Assembly (NCBI RefSeq): GCF_017654315.1
Contig: NZ_CP072203.1
Location: 3,038,001 to 3,102,000 of the forward strand
Direction: 5' to 3'
DNA from: Gordonia polyisoprenivorans
GTDB taxonomy: Bacteria; Actinomycetota; Actinomycetes; Mycobacteriales; Mycobacteriaceae
Length of the DNA: 64,000 nt
Shown one piece after another: positions 28,929 to 39,510 of this stretch. The notes under the pieces are model-generated. The model saw only the letters and a list, made by a program, of their open reading frames with translations, made no database searches and was not told the DNA's origin. Each line of letters opens with the position of its first letter. Position 1 is the first letter of the stretch. The translations under genes and the position numbers were made by a program.

Positions 28929-28981
28929 CGCGCCGGACCCTCCACAGACCATTCGTCGCATCCCAACCTCACGGAGCAGAA

Positions 28982-29677
28982 ATGACCCATAATCTGACGA
29001 CCGACGCCCTGCCCGCCGACGTGGCGGCCGGAATCCCGGCTTCGGCGCTGGCGCTGAAGGCGATCGAGGCGCGCTACATCCTTCCGCAGTTCATCGAGCA
29101 CACGCCCAACGGCCAGCGCCAGTACGACCCGTACGCCAAGCTCTTCGAGGAGCGGATCGTCTTCGTCGGTACCCCGATCGACCAGACCGTTGCCAATGAC
29201 GTGATGGCTCAGCTGCTGGTCCTCGAATCGCAGGATCCCGACCGCGACATCACGATGTACATCAACTCACCCGGTGGCAGTGTGCCCGACATGCTCGCCA
29301 TCTACGACACGATGCAGTACGTGCACTGCGACATCGTGACGGTGTGCCTCGGTGAGGCGGCATCGGCGGCGGCGATCCTGCTCGCCGGCGGCACCCCCGG
29401 CAAGCGCGCGGCGCTGCCGAACGCGACGATCCTGATCCACCAGCCGCGTACCGGTGGCGCCTATCAGGGGCAGGTCTCCGACCTCGAGATCCAGGCCGCC
29501 GAGATCGAGCGCATCCGCAACCGTCTCGACGAGATCCTGGCCTCGCACACCGGGCAGCCGGCCGAGAAGATCCGCAAGGACACCGATCGCGACAACATCC
29601 TCACCGCCGACGCCGCGAAGGAGTACGGGATCGTGGACGAGGTGTTCGAGTATCGCAAGAAGTCAATGAAGAAGTAG
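28982..29677 (+). CDS. clpP2: ATP-dependent Clp protease proteolytic subunit 2
   Basis: This is the second ClpP subunit, 231 residues from the ATG at 28982 (acggagcaga upstream). The triad is S128 (LGEAASAAA), H153 (LIHQPRTGG) and D202 (KDTDRDN). In mycobacteria ClpP1 and ClpP2 form a hetero-tetradecamer and ClpX docks on the ClpP2 face; the tandem genes indicate the same here. It ends with a lysine-rich tail, KKSMKK. Confidence 0.96.
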   Translation: MTHNLTTDALPADVAAGIPASALALKAIEARYILPQFIEHTPNGQRQYDPYAKLFEERIVFVGTPIDQTVANDVMAQLLVLESQDPDRDITMYINSPGGSVPDMLAIYDTMQYVHCDIVTVCLGEAASAAAILLAGGTPGKRAALPNATILIHQPRTGGAYQGQVSDLEIQAAEIERIRNRLDEILASHTGQPAEKIRKDTDRDNILTADAAKEYGIVDEVFEYRKKSMKK

Positions 29678-29955
29678 CCGGCGCTCATCACCGGCACGGA
29701 TGTGGTGCGGCCGAGCCGTCGGGGTTCCCGGCGGCAGACCGGACGACATTCTCGCGACATTTGGCCCAAGCGGTCGAAGTAACGGGCGTGCGCGGGTACC
29801 GTCGGGAGGGCGAACACTCGTGGCGAGCCCGTTCGAGCAAGGTACTCGTCGCACGTCATGACCGTCCGCGCCCGCGCCTGCCCCATCGTCGCCGATCCGG
29901 TGGCGGCGACGACCCCGGCAGCCAGGCAACATCGAGGAAGTAGGTACAGCACACG

Positions 29956-31236
29956 ATGGCACGAATCGGAGACGGTGGCGATCTGCTGAAGTGCTCCTTC
30001 TGCGGAAAGAGTCAGAAGCAGGTCAAAAAGCTCATCGCCGGTCCCGGCGTGTACATCTGCGACGAGTGCATCGACCTGTGCAACGAGATCATCGAGGAAG
30101 AACTCGCCGAGAACGGTGATGTGAAGCTCGACGAGCTGCCCAAGCCCGCCGAGATCAAGGAATTCCTCGAGAACTATGTGATCGGTCAGGACACGGCCAA
30201 GCGCACGCTCGCGGTGGCCGTCTACAACCATTACAAGCGCATCCAGGCCGGGGAGAAGAAAGAGGCTCGTGGCGGTGAGACCGTCGAGCTGATGAAGTCC
30301 AACATCCTCATGCTCGGTCCGACCGGTTGCGGCAAGACCTACCTCGCGCAGACGCTCGCCAAGATGCTCAACGTCCCGTTCGCGATCGCCGATGCCACGG
30401 CGCTCACCGAAGCCGGGTACGTCGGCGAAGACGTCGAGAACATCCTCCTCAAGCTCATCCAGGCCGCCGACTACGACGTCAAGCGCGCCGAGACCGGCAT
30501 CATCTACATCGACGAGGTCGACAAGATCGCCCGCAAGAGCGAGAACCCGTCGATCACGCGCGATGTGTCCGGTGAGGGCGTGCAGCAGGCGCTGCTGAAG
30601 ATCCTCGAGGGGACGCAGGCGTCGGTGCCGCCGCAAGGCGGTCGCAAGCATCCGCATCAGGAGTTCATCCAGATCGACACCACCAACGTGTTGTTCATCG
30701 TGGCGGGCGCCTTCGCCGGCCTGGAGAAAGTGATCTCCGAGCGAATCGGCAAGCGCGGCATCGGTTTCGGCAATGAGGTGGCCTCCAAGAACGACGTGGA
30801 CGTCACCGATCACTTCGCCGAGGTGATGCCCGAGGATCTCATCAAGTTTGGGCTGATCCCGGAGTTCATCGGTCGTCTGCCGATCATCGCGTCGGTGACC
30901 AATCTGGACAAGGAATCGCTCGTGTCGATCCTGTCCGAGCCGAAGAACGCGCTGGTCAAGCAGTACACGAAGCTCTTCGAGATGGACAACGTCGAACTCG
31001 AGTTCAGCGCCGACGCGCTCGAGGCGATCGCCGATCAGGCCATCCATCGTGGTACCGGCGCGCGTGGTCTTCGCGCCATCATGGAAGAAGTGCTGCTCCC
31101 GGTGATGTACGACATCCCGAGCCGTACCGACGTCGAGAAGGTCGTCGTCACCGCCGAGACGGTGAACGACAACGTGCTCCCGACGATCGTTCCGCGCGCC
31201 GAGAGCGACGACGAACGGCGCGACAAAAGCGCCTGA
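29956..31236 (+). CDS. clpX: ATP-dependent Clp protease ATP-binding subunit ClpX
   Basis: This AAA+ unfoldase feeds substrates to ClpP1P2. It has 426 residues with a zinc-binding domain (C13, C16, C35, C38), Walker A GPTGCGKT (121-128), Walker [10 protein letters not shown], and the RGTGARGLR sensor-2 region. The 278-bp gap after clpP2 suggests its own promoter. A strong terminator follows at 31260. Confidence 0.97.
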   Translation: MARIGDGGDLLKCSFCGKSQKQVKKLIAGPGVYICDECIDLCNEIIEEELAENGDVKLDELPKPAEIKEFLENYVIGQDTAKRTLAVAVYNHYKRIQAGEKKEARGGETVELMKSNILMLGPTGCGKTYLAQTLAKMLNVPFAIADATALTEAGYVGEDVENILLKLIQAADYDVKRAETGIIYIDEVDKIARKSENPSITRDVSGEGVQQALLKILEGTQASVPPQGGRKHPHQEFIQIDTTNVLFIVAGAFAGLEKVISERIGKRGIGFGNEVASKNDVDVTDHFAEVMPEDLIKFGLIPEFIGRLPIIASVTNLDKESLVSILSEPKNALVKQYTKLFEMDNVELEFSADALEAIADQAIHRGTGARGLRAIMEEVLLPVMYDIPSRTDVEKVVVTAETVNDNVLPTIVPRAESDDERRDKSA

Positions 31237-31259
31237 CACGCACACCGATCCCTCTCACA

Positions 31260-31298
31260 CCAACGCTCCCGTCCGGATGTCCCGGGCGGGAGCGTTGG
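31260..31298 (+). terminator. Terminator after clpX
   Basis: A 17-bp stem with one G-T pair (CCAACGCTCCCG and CGGGAGCGTTGG as outer arms) starts 24 bp after the clpX stop. Confidence 0.75.
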
Positions 31299-31321
31299 CG
31301 TGCGGGGTATGTGGCCCGATC

Positions 31322-31381
31322 CCACTGGGCCAGATTCCACTGGGTTCAATTCCGTTGGGCTCAATTCCCTTTGGGCGACAC
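31322..31381 (+). repeat. Degenerate 15-bp tandem repeat upstream of mobA
   Basis: Four 15-bp units start at 31322, 31337, 31352 and 31367, with consensus CCactGGGctcaATT; the last is the most diverged. The array lies 53 bp before the mobA start. In one frame it reads HWARF-HWVQF-RWAQF, but that would be an atypical N-terminal extension of MobA. Confidence 0.75.
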
Positions 31382-31433
31382 CGGTATCGCGATCTCGACA
31401 CCAGGCGAGGTGGTCATCGCCGAGACTGGACCC

Positions 31434-32054
31434 ATGACAGCGCAGACGAATGATCGACATCTGGCCGGACTGGTCCTGGCCGGCGGACGCTCCCGGCGAA
31501 TGGGCCACAACAAGGCGGCGATGGATTGGGAGGGACAGCCGATGCTGGCAAGCATCGTCGAGGTCCTCAACGGCTGCTGCGACCGTGGGGTGTTCGTCGC
31601 CGCACCGACGGGCTCCCCGGCGTATCAGGAATTGCATGGCACCGGTGGTCCGCCGGCCCAGTGGGTCACCGGCGAGCAGCAGGGGGCAGGCCCGCTCGGC
31701 GGCCTCGCCGCCGGGTTGGCGACCGCGGGTGAGCACGGCGCCGAGATGGCGTTCGTGTGCGCCACCGACATGCCGATGATCGCACCGGGACTGGTCGCCG
31801 AATTGTCGGCGGCCATGACCGAATCGACCGAGGCTGTCGTCGCCCACGATGCCGACCGCGACCACCCCATGGCGGCCATCTACCGCGTCGGTGCCGCGGA
31901 CACGGTGGCCGCGCTGGTCGAGTCCGGTGAGCGACGGATGACCGCAGCGCTCGATGCGCTGGTGACCCGCCGGATCACGGTGAGTGACCCGTCTTGGCTG
32001 ATCAACGTCAACGCACCCGAGGACCTGCACCGCCTGCGCGCACTCGCGCCGTAG
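31434..32054 (+). CDS. mobA: Molybdenum cofactor guanylyltransferase
   Basis: MobA attaches GMP to molybdopterin to form the bis-MGD cofactor. The protein has 206 residues and the nucleotidyltransferase signature VLAGGRSRRMGHNKAAM near the N-terminus, followed by GPLGGLAAGL and CATDMPMI with the metal-binding Asp. The ATG at 31434 fits the family start. It lies between clpX and valS, as does Mtb Rv2453c. It is monocistronic or transcribed with valS, whose start is 90 bp later. Confidence 0.9.
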   Translation: MTAQTNDRHLAGLVLAGGRSRRMGHNKAAMDWEGQPMLASIVEVLNGCCDRGVFVAAPTGSPAYQELHGTGGPPAQWVTGEQQGAGPLGGLAAGLATAGEHGAEMAFVCATDMPMIAPGLVAELSAAMTESTEAVVAHDADRDHPMAAIYRVGAADTVAALVESGERRMTAALDALVTRRITVSDPSWLINVNAPEDLHRLRALAP

Positions 32055-32144
32055 CGACGGGTGCGCCCGACCCGCAACGGCGAGCACCCGGCACGGCGGG
32101 GCAGGGGGCGCAGGGGCGTCTGCAGCGTTCCCTAAGATTGGGGG

Positions 32145-34793
32145 GTGACCACACCCGATACCTCCCGCGAGCTGCCGAAGTCCTGGGACCCCGCCGAACA
32201 CGAGGCAGCGCTGTACCAGCGATGGGTGGACGCAGGCTATTTCACCGCGGACGCGGCCGGTGAGAAGCCGCCGTTCTCGATCGTCATCCCGCCGCCCAAC
32301 GTCAACGGCTCCCTGCACATGGGGCACGCCTACGAGCACGTCCTGATGGATGCGCTCTCGCGGCGCCGTCGGATGCAGGGCTACGAGGTGCTCTGGCTGC
32401 CCGGAATGGACCATGCGGCGATCGCCATGCAGACCATGGTCGAGCGCAAACTCGCCGGTGAGGGGCTGACCCGCGACGACCTCGGACGTGAGGCGTTCAT
32501 CGAACGCGTGTGGGCCGAGAAGGCCGCGATCGGCGGCAACATCGGCGAGCAGATGCGCCGCCTCGGCGACAGCGTCGACTGGAGCCGGGAACGGTTCACC
32601 ATGGACGAGGGCCTGTCCCGCGCGGTGCAGACGATGTTCAAGAAGATGTACGACGACGGGCTCATCTACCAGGCCGAACGCCTGGTGAACTGGTCGCCGG
32701 TCCTCAAGACCGCGGTCAGCGACATCGAGGTCAGCTACGCCGACGTCGAGGGTGAACTGGTGAGCTTCCGCTACGGCTCGCTCGACGACGCCGAGCCGCA
32801 CATCGTGGTGGCCACGACGCGACTGGAGACGATGCTCGGTGACACCGCGATCGCAGTGCACCCCGACGACGAACGCTATGCGCACCTGATCGGGACCGAA
32901 CTGGCCCACCCGTTCGTCGAGCGCACCATCCCGGTCATCGCCGACGACTACGTGGACCCGGAGTTCGGCAGTGGCGCGGTCAAGATTACCCCCGCCCACG
33001 ACCCCAACGACTTCGCGATCGGCCAGCGCCACGATCTCCCGATGCCGACCATCCTCGATGAGGAAGCCCGGATCTTCGGCACCGGAACGCAATTCGACGG
33101 CATGGACCGCTTCGAGGCACGGGTCAAGGTGCGTGAGGCCCTTGCCGAGCAGGGACGCATCGTCAAGGAGATCCGGCCCTACCTACACAGCGTCGGACAT
33201 TCCGAGCGGACCGGTGAACCGATCGAGCCGCGGCTGTCGATGCAGTGGTGGGTCAAGGTCGACCCACTGGCCAAGGCCGCCGGTGACGCCGTCCGCGACG
33301 GGGCGACGGTGATCCATCCGGCCTCGATGGAGCCGCGCTGGTTCGGTTGGGTCGACAACATGCACGACTGGTGCATCTCGCGTCAGTTGTGGTGGGGTCA
33401 CCGCATCCCGATCTGGTATGGCCCCGATGGCGAGGTGGTGTGCGTCGGACCCGACGACGCGCCGCCCGCCGGGTACACCCAGGAGACCGACGTCCTCGAC
33501 ACCTGGTTCTCCTCGGGTCTGTGGCCGTTCTCCACCCTGGGCTGGCCCGAGCAGACCGCCGACCTCGAGAAGTTCTATCCCACTTCGGTTCTCGTGACCG
33601 GTTACGACATTCTGTTTTTCTGGGTGGCGCGGATGATGATGTTCGGCACCTATGTTGGCGCCGACCTGGGACCGGAGCGCCGCGTGCCGTTCCACAATCT
33701 GTTCCTACACGGCCTCGTGCGCGATGAGCACGGCCGCAAGATGAGCAAGTCCAAGGGCAACGGCATCGACCCGCTGGACTGGGTCGAGCGGTTCGGCGCC
33801 GACGCCCTGCGTTTCACGCTGGCGCGTGGGGCGAATCCGGGCAGTGACATCTCCGTCGGTGAGGACCACGCCCAGTCCTCGCGCAACTTCGCGACCAAGC
33901 TGTTCAACGCCACCAAGTTCGCGCTGATGAACGGGGCCGAGGTCGGCGAACTGCAGGCTCCGGCGGATCTGACGATCGCCGACCGGTGGATTCTGTCGCG
34001 TCTCGACGAGGTGCTCGCCACGGTCGACGCGGGCTTCGAGTCGTACGAATTCTCCAAGGCCTGTGAGGCTCTCTATCACTTCGCCTGGGACGAGTTCTGC
34101 GACTGGTACCTGGAACTGGCCAAGGTGCAGTTCGCCGAGAACGACGAGAAGCGTTCGCAGACAACGCGTCTGGTCCTCGGCGCGGTACTCGACCCGTTGT
34201 TGCGGGCCCTGTCGCCGGTGATGCCCTTCGTCACCGAGGTGTTGTGGACGTCGCTGACCGGTGGTGAGTCGCTGGTGATCTCGCCGTGGCCGACGACGGT
34301 CTCGGAGCGGGCGACCGATACCGAGGCGGCGACCGCCGTGGAGGACTTGCAGAAGCTGATCACCGAGGTTCGACGCTTCCGCAGCGATCAGGGGCTCAAA
34401 CCGGGACAGAAGGTTCCGGTGCGGTTCACCCACCTCGATGATGCCGGACTGGCCGGACTCACCGGGTACATGGCCGCGCTGGCCCGGCTGGAGGAGCCGG
34501 GAACCGAGTTCACCGCGACCGCCGACCTCGAGGTGCGACTGAGTGTGGCGACGGTCGGGGTCGAGATCGACACGTCCGGGACCGTCGACGTGGAGGCCGA
34601 GCGCAAGCGGGCCACGAAGGATCTCGCCGCCGCCGAGAAGGAACTGGCCCAGACCACCGGGAAACTGGGCAATGAGCAGTTCCTTGCCAAGGCGCCGGAG
34701 GCCGTCGTGGAGAAGATCCGCGCGCGCCAACAGATCGCCGGTGAAGAGGTGCAACGGCTCACCGCCAAGCTGGCATCGCTGGGCGGATCGTGA
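32145..34793 (+). CDS. valS: Valyl-tRNA synthetase
   Basis: This class I aminoacyl-tRNA synthetase has 882 residues from GTG 32145. The HIGH motif is HMGH (58-61) in [17 protein letters not shown], and KMSKSKGN lies near residue 532. The editing (CP1) domain lies between them, the anticodon-binding domain follows, and a C-terminal coiled coil is visible from about residue 810. The stop overlaps the folC start as GTGA. Confidence 0.97.
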   Translation: MTTPDTSRELPKSWDPAEHEAALYQRWVDAGYFTADAAGEKPPFSIVIPPPNVNGSLHMGHAYEHVLMDALSRRRRMQGYEVLWLPGMDHAAIAMQTMVERKLAGEGLTRDDLGREAFIERVWAEKAAIGGNIGEQMRRLGDSVDWSRERFTMDEGLSRAVQTMFKKMYDDGLIYQAERLVNWSPVLKTAVSDIEVSYADVEGELVSFRYGSLDDAEPHIVVATTRLETMLGDTAIAVHPDDERYAHLIGTELAHPFVERTIPVIADDYVDPEFGSGAVKITPAHDPNDFAIGQRHDLPMPTILDEEARIFGTGTQFDGMDRFEARVKVREALAEQGRIVKEIRPYLHSVGHSERTGEPIEPRLSMQWWVKVDPLAKAAGDAVRDGATVIHPASMEPRWFGWVDNMHDWCISRQLWWGHRIPIWYGPDGEVVCVGPDDAPPAGYTQETDVLDTWFSSGLWPFSTLGWPEQTADLEKFYPTSVLVTGYDILFFWVARMMMFGTYVGADLGPERRVPFHNLFLHGLVRDEHGRKMSKSKGNGIDPLDWVERFGADALRFTLARGANPGSDISVGEDHAQSSRNFATKLFNATKFALMNGAEVGELQAPADLTIADRWILSRLDEVLATVDAGFESYEFSKACEALYHFAWDEFCDWYLELAKVQFAENDEKRSQTTRLVLGAVLDPLLRALSPVMPFVTEVLWTSLTGGESLVISPWPTTVSERATDTEAATAVEDLQKLITEVRRFRSDQGLKPGQKVPVRFTHLDDAGLAGLTGYMAALARLEEPGTEFTATADLEVRLSVATVGVEIDTSGTVDVEAERKRATKDLAAAEKELAQTTGKLGNEQFLAKAPEAVVEKIRARQQIAGEEVQRLTAKLASLGGS

Positions 34794-36466
34794 CTCGCGA
34801 CCGCGGGTCCGATCCCGACGATTCACACCACGATGATGCAGTGGACGGCTCCGACGACGAACCGATTTTCACCGCCGCCGATTTCGCCGGGTGGGAGGAC
34901 GCGGGTGACATCGAGCCCGACGACCCCGGACCCGACGCCCCCGGACTCGACGACTTCGGACCCGACGACTTCGGGCCCGAGGACGTCGCTCCCGACCGGA
35001 TGGATCTCGCCTCCCTGCTGACCGACGACGAGGAAACCGCCGCCGACGCCCGCGATCGTGCGCCGCTGACCGCGGGCGACAGTGCGGCCGATCTCGCCGA
35101 ACTCGCCGAGGTGGAGGCCGACCTCGACACCCGCTGGCCGGAGACGAAGATCGAGCCGTCGCTGACGCGCATCGCGGCGTTGATGGATCTGCTCGGTTCG
35201 CCGCAGCACGCCTACCCGGCGATCCACGTCGCCGGCACCAACGGCAAGACGTCGGTGACCCGGATGATCGACGCGCTGCTCGTCGCGTTGCACCGGCGCA
35301 CCGGGCGCATCACCAGCCCGCACCTGCAGCGGGTGACCGAGCGTATCGCCGTTGACGGGCAACCCATCTCGGCGCGCGCCTATGTCGACACCTACCGCGA
35401 TCTCGAGCCGTACATCACCATGGTCGACGACTCGTCGACAGCCGCCGAGGGCCCGCGGATGAGCAAGTTCGAGGTGCTCACCGCGATCGCCTACGCCTAC
35501 TTCGCCGAGGCACCCATCGACGTGGCCGTCGTCGAGACCGGCATGGGCGGCCGTTGGGATGCGACCAACGTCGTCGACGGTGCCGTCGCCGTGATCACCC
35601 CGATCGCGATGGATCACGCCGATTACCTCGGCGACTCGCTCGCGGCGATCACGGGGGAGAAGGCCGGGATCATCAAGCGCGCCAAGGACGATCTCGTCGT
35701 GACCGATCCGGTGACCGTCATCGCCCCCCAGCAGCCGGAGGTGATGGAGGTGCTGCTGCGCGAGAGTGTGGACAAGGGCACGATCGTGGCCCGGCAGAAT
35801 TCCGAATTCGCGGTCCTCGACGCGGTTACCGCCGTCGGTGGGCAGATGTTGCGAATCCAGGGGCTCGGTGGTGTCTACGAGGAACTCTTGCTGCCGCTGC
35901 ACGGCGAGCATCAGGCCGCCAACGCCGCGCTCGCGCTCGCGGCGGTCGAGGCGTTCTTCGGTGCCGGACCCGATCGTCAACTCGACATCGATGCCGTCCG
36001 TGCGGGTTTCGCCTCCGTCAGCAGTCCGGGACGGCTCGAGCGGGTCCGCAGCGCGCCGAGTGTGTTCGTCGACGCCGCGCACAATCCGCACGGCGCCGAG
36101 GCACTCGCGCACGCGTTGACCGACGAATTCGATTTCCGGCGGCTCGTCGGCGTCATCGGCGTGCTCGGGGACAAGGACGCCGAAGGTGTGCTCGCCGCAC
36201 TCGAACCCGTCCTCGATCACGTCGTCGTCACCAACAACGGATCACCGCGTGCGCTCGATGCCGAGGACCTGGCCGAGATCGCCCGGGAGGTCTTCGGCGA
36301 GGACCGCGTCACCGTCGAGCCCTTCCTGCCCGACGCGGTGGCCGCGGCCATCGCGCTGGCCGAGGAGTCCGACGGCGAGCCGGTGTCCGGGGCGGGTGTG
36401 ATCATCACCGGTTCGGTGGTCACCGCAGGCGCCGGGCGAACCCTCTTCGGCAAGGAGCCCGCATGA
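34790..36466 (+). CDS. folC: Folylpolyglutamate/dihydrofolate synthase with acidic N-terminal extension
   Basis: The enzyme adds glutamate to folates and dihydropteroate. Its P-loop [13 protein letters not shown] lies at about 147-159, and the Mur-ligase core runs to the end with [17 protein letters not shown] sequence and [11 protein letters not shown]. The protein has 558 residues, longer than usual, because about 105 residues rich in Asp, Gly and Pro precede the core, including repeated DDFGP units at about 54-63. The GTG at 34790 overlaps the valS stop; I see no better internal start. The DUF4233 gene follows with ATGA overlap. Confidence 0.93.
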   Translation: MTRDRGSDPDDSHHDDAVDGSDDEPIFTAADFAGWEDAGDIEPDDPGPDAPGLDDFGPDDFGPEDVAPDRMDLASLLTDDEETAADARDRAPLTAGDSAADLAELAEVEADLDTRWPETKIEPSLTRIAALMDLLGSPQHAYPAIHVAGTNGKTSVTRMIDALLVALHRRTGRITSPHLQRVTERIAVDGQPISARAYVDTYRDLEPYITMVDDSSTAAEGPRMSKFEVLTAIAYAYFAEAPIDVAVVETGMGGRWDATNVVDGAVAVITPIAMDHADYLGDSLAAITGEKAGIIKRAKDDLVVTDPVTVIAPQQPEVMEVLLRESVDKGTIVARQNSEFAVLDAVTAVGGQMLRIQGLGGVYEELLLPLHGEHQAANAALALAAVEAFFGAGPDRQLDIDAVRAGFASVSSPGRLERVRSAPSVFVDAAHNPHGAEALAHALTDEFDFRRLVGVIGVLGDKDAEGVLAALEPVLDHVVVTNNGSPRALDAEDLAEIAREVFGEDRVTVEPFLPDAVAAAIALAEESDGEPVSGAGVIITGSVVTAGAGRTLFGKEPA

Positions 36467-36864
36467 GCGACCATCCCGGCTTCACCGCGCCGGCCACCGA
36501 CCCGTGGCGCGGCCTGCGCGGCGTCATGGCCGGCACGCTGGTCCTCGAGGTCATCGTCATGGTCCTCACCTTCCCGATCGTCGCGAAGATCGGACCGGGG
36601 CTGACCTGGATCTCGGGAATCTATCTCGGCGTGGTCACGCTGCTGATGATCCTCGCCTGCGGGATGCAGGGTCGGCGGCGGGCTCTCGAGATCGACATCG
36701 GCCTGCAGATCCTGGTGATCATCGGTGGGGTATTCCACTGGTCGATCGCCATCGTCGGGCTGCTGTTCCTGTTCGTGTGGCTCTACATCCGCTATGTCCG
36801 TGCCGATGTCGCCCGACGTATGCGTGAGGGGCGGTTGGCCGGTCAGGAGCCGATCGACTCGTGA
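36463..36864 (+). CDS. DUF4233 family membrane protein
   Basis: This 133-residue protein has about four membrane helices: roughly 19-43, 48-68, and a pair from 79 to 110. It ends in a basic cytoplasmic tail (YVRADVARRMREGRL). The ATG overlaps the folC stop (ATGA), so the two are co-translated. The family is conserved beside folC in actinobacteria (Rv2446c) and has no known function. Confidence 0.85.
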   Translation: MSDHPGFTAPATDPWRGLRGVMAGTLVLEVIVMVLTFPIVAKIGPGLTWISGIYLGVVTLLMILACGMQGRRRALEIDIGLQILVIIGGVFHWSIAIVGLLFLFVWLYIRYVRADVARRMREGRLAGQEPIDS

Positions 36865-36987
36865 CGGTCGTCGCGCCGCGTCGGCCGTTCTGCGAGGTAT
36901 GTCCGTAATTGCCTGTGGCGCAACATGTTTCGTGGGCCGCCGTTGGGTACTGTTGGCGCGTCGAGGTGACGAGAGGATGAGCCGACG

Positions 36988-37875
36988 GTGAGCGATCTGA
37001 CCTATCCCCAGGCCGTTGTGATGGGTCTGTTGCAAGGTGTGACCGAGTTGTTCCCGGTGTCGAGCCTGGGGCATTCGATCCTGGTGCCCGCCTGGCTGGG
37101 GGGAGACTGGGAGAAGCTGGTCACCGAATCCGACAGCGCCGGGCACACCCCGTTCCTGGCGTTCGTCGTGGCACTGCACGTCGCGACGGCCGTGGCGCTC
37201 GTTCTGTTCTATTGGCGCGACTGGGTCCGAATCGTGGGTGGGTTCATTTCGTCGCTGCGGCACCGTTCCATCGAGGGTGACGACGCGCGCCTGGCGTGGC
37301 TGATCATCGTCGGCACGATCCCGGTGGGGATCGTCGGCCTGGTTGCCGAGAAGCCGCTGAGGGTGGTGTTCGCCACCCCGCTTGCCGCGTCGATCTTTTT
37401 GTTCCTCAACGGTCTCGTGCTGCTGACGGCCGAACTGCTGCGGCGACGCACGGCCGCGGGCCGGCACGCCGCGCAACCCTCGGGCAATGATCGGGCGATG
37501 TCGTCGCTGACGATGTGGGAGGCCGTCGGTATCGGCGCATGCCAGATCCTGGCGCTGCTCCCGGGTATCTCGCGATCCGGGGTGACGATCTCCGGTGGTC
37601 TCCTGCGTCGCCTGGTGCACGAGGACGCGGCGAAATTCGCGTTCCTGCTGGCCACCCCCGTCATCCTGGCCGCCGGGCTACTGAAGATCCCCGAGCTGTT
37701 CGGGCCCGAGGGACACGGCATCGGTGGGCAGGTCCTCGTTGGTTCGCTCTGCGCGTTCGTCGCGGCGCTCGCGGCCGTGGCCTTTCTCGCCCGCTGGTTC
37801 CACACCCGCACGCTGTACCCGTTCGTGGTCTACTGCGTGCTGGCCGGGGCGATCAGCATCGTTCACTTCGCCTGA
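36988..37875 (+). CDS. uppP: Undecaprenyl-diphosphate phosphatase (UppP/BacA)
   Basis: The enzyme recycles the polyprenyl carrier for cell-wall synthesis in the membrane. The 295-residue protein has about eight helices and both signatures: QGVTELFPVSSLGHSILVP near the N-terminus and LLPGISRSGVTISGG. The first differs from the common EFLPVSSSGH form (LFPVSSLGH), which marks a divergent subgroup. GTG at 36988 has gagagga upstream. In Mtb the gene lies elsewhere, so its position between folC and ndk is lineage-specific (from memory). Confidence 0.87.
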   Translation: MSDLTYPQAVVMGLLQGVTELFPVSSLGHSILVPAWLGGDWEKLVTESDSAGHTPFLAFVVALHVATAVALVLFYWRDWVRIVGGFISSLRHRSIEGDDARLAWLIIVGTIPVGIVGLVAEKPLRVVFATPLAASIFLFLNGLVLLTAELLRRRTAAGRHAAQPSGNDRAMSSLTMWEAVGIGACQILALLPGISRSGVTISGGLLRRLVHEDAAKFAFLLATPVILAAGLLKIPELFGPEGHGIGGQVLVGSLCAFVAALAAVAFLARWFHTRTLYPFVVYCVLAGAISIVHFA

Positions 37876-38140
37876 CCGCGCGCTCGGGCGGCGTGTCGTC
37901 CGTTCGGCCGACGATCGGTGCCCAATCGTGACCTCGATGGGGTGTTCTCGCACTCACTCCTCTTGCAGAATTACGCGAAGTCGCGCCTGGGCCCGCGATT
38001 TCTCTCGGAGTATCTTCGAGACCCGTATCGGGCTGTGACCCTGCAGTGGTCATCCGACCCGCACTCCGGCCGACATGACTACGGTGGTGACGCGCCTTTC
38101 GCCGCCACCGCCACGCCGCAGACAACCCCGAAGGAGCCGC

Positions 38141-38626
38141 GTGATCATCGACCGCGCCTGTCACCGCACCACCAACGAGACCCGGGCACGGTCGGTCGCC
38201 AGACAAGGCGCCCTCGCACTCCTGGCGGCGGCCGCCGCCGGTACCGCAGTCATGGCCACGGTGGCTCCGTCCTCGGCGGCGCCCGCACCGGCACAGCCCG
38301 CCCCCGACTCGCAGGTACTCCTCGTCGACGTTCCCGATGCCGGTCCGCCGATGCCGGTGCCCTCCGGCTCCTTCGGATACATCGCCACCCACGACCTCAC
38401 CAAGCGGATGGCGTCGATGAAGACCGCCGAGGCGGTCGCGGCTCTTCCGGTTCCGGAGCAGTACCGTCCGGCGAACATGGCGCTGGCCAGGAATCTCGAT
38501 CTGGCCGTCAAGGGTGCGCTGGTCGACCCGAAGGGATGCGTACAGGTGATCGTGGATCCGCGATCGACCTCGGGTGGGTTGTTCGATTACGGCTTCTACG
38601 CCGTGTCGGGTCAGTACTGCCCATAG
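38141..38626 (+). CDS. Secreted hypothetical protein
   Basis: This 161-residue protein starts at a GTG with aaggag 5 bases before it. A signal helix ALALLAAAAAGTAVMATVAP is followed by an Ala/Pro-rich mature N-terminus. The mature part holds two cysteines (KGCVQVIV and GQYCP), which could form a disulfide. I do not recognise the family. It sits between uppP and ndk, facing the same way, with a 265-bp upstream gap. Confidence 0.7.
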   Translation: MIIDRACHRTTNETRARSVARQGALALLAAAAAGTAVMATVAPSSAAPAPAQPAPDSQVLLVDVPDAGPPMPVPSGSFGYIATHDLTKRMASMKTAEAVAALPVPEQYRPANMALARNLDLAVKGALVDPKGCVQVIVDPRSTSGGLFDYGFYAVSGQYCP

Positions 38627-38673
38627 AGGCACTACCCGTAGGGACGCGACCCGCGCGCCGATAAGGTGTGCTC

Positions 38674-39090
38674 GTGACTGAACGGACACTGGTACTGATC
38701 AAGCCCGACGGTGTTGCCCGCGCCCTGGTGGGTGACATCCTCGCCCGCATCGAACGCAAGGGCCTGACGCTCGTGGCGCTCGAACTCAAGACGGTCGACG
38801 ACGAACTCGCCCGTCGGCACTATGCCGAACACGAGGGCAAGCCGTTCTTCCCGGCGCTGTTGGAGTTCATCACCTCGGCGCCGCTCGTCGCCGCCGTCGT
38901 CGAGGGGCCGCGTGCGGTCGCAGCCTGGCGGCAGATCGCCGGCGGCACCGACCCCGTCGAAAAGGCGGTACCGGGGACCATCCGCGGGGATTTCGCACTG
39001 AGCACCCAGAACAATCTCGTCCACGGCTCGGATTCGCCCGACTCGGCCGAGCGCGAGATCGCGATCTGGTTCCCCGACCTCGACGCCTGA
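38674..39090 (+). CDS. ndk: Nucleoside diphosphate kinase
   Basis: The enzyme transfers gamma-phosphates between nucleotides through a phospho-histidine. It has 138 residues from GTG 38674 ([16 protein letters not shown]); a GTG at 38668 would add two. The active-site histidine is in [12 protein letters not shown]. It lies between the secreted protein and rne, and the ndk-rne order matches Rv2445c-Rv2444c. Confidence 0.96.
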   Translation: MTERTLVLIKPDGVARALVGDILARIERKGLTLVALELKTVDDELARRHYAEHEGKPFFPALLEFITSAPLVAAVVEGPRAVAAWRQIAGGTDPVEKAVPGTIRGDFALSTQNNLVHGSDSPDSAEREIAIWFPDLDA

Positions 39091-39510
39091 CGCTCGCAAC
39101 CTCCCGGGTCGACGCGCGTGCACGCACATGAGTGCCGGCGTCGCCCCGCGGTGTGGGATACTTGTGGGGTTATCACGGACACACTTTGTCCGTGGCAACG
39201 CCGATGACGTTCGGAAACGGGTCGGACCAGCACGAAAGTCCCGGTCGAGATGACCGGGACAAGTGCCCGCCCACCCGCCCTCCCCATCGCGGTGGGTCGC
39301 CGACGGCGATCCGCCGGCAGGCCACAGCCTTCGTGATGGCGTGGAGGGTGGACCGCCGTAACCCATCGACCCAGCAAGAGCGCCCCGCAGCTCCGATCGA
39401 GCCGAGGGGGCGCGCAGACCACACAACACTGGCCGACGGCCGGGACACACAGCAGAGGCCCTCGCGTGGCCGCGTCGGATGGACGCGCCCGGGGGTTCGA
39501 GGAGACACGA
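39091..39510 (+). promoter_or_regulatory. ndk-rne intergenic region / rne leader with hairpins
   Basis: This 420-bp stretch has no convincing gene. A hairpin CACGGACA-CACTT-TGTCCGTG lies at 39174-39194, just after a -10-like GATACT. A second, GTCCCGGTC-GAGAT-GACCGGGAC, lies at 39238-39260. If transcription starts near 39170, rne has a structured leader of about 340 nt. Confidence 0.5.

Noticed and set aside
31311..31433. MobA start at GTG 31311 including the HWARF-like repeats
   Set aside because: MobA proteins begin close to the LAGG motif, which fits the ATG at 31434; the extension resembles no MobA.
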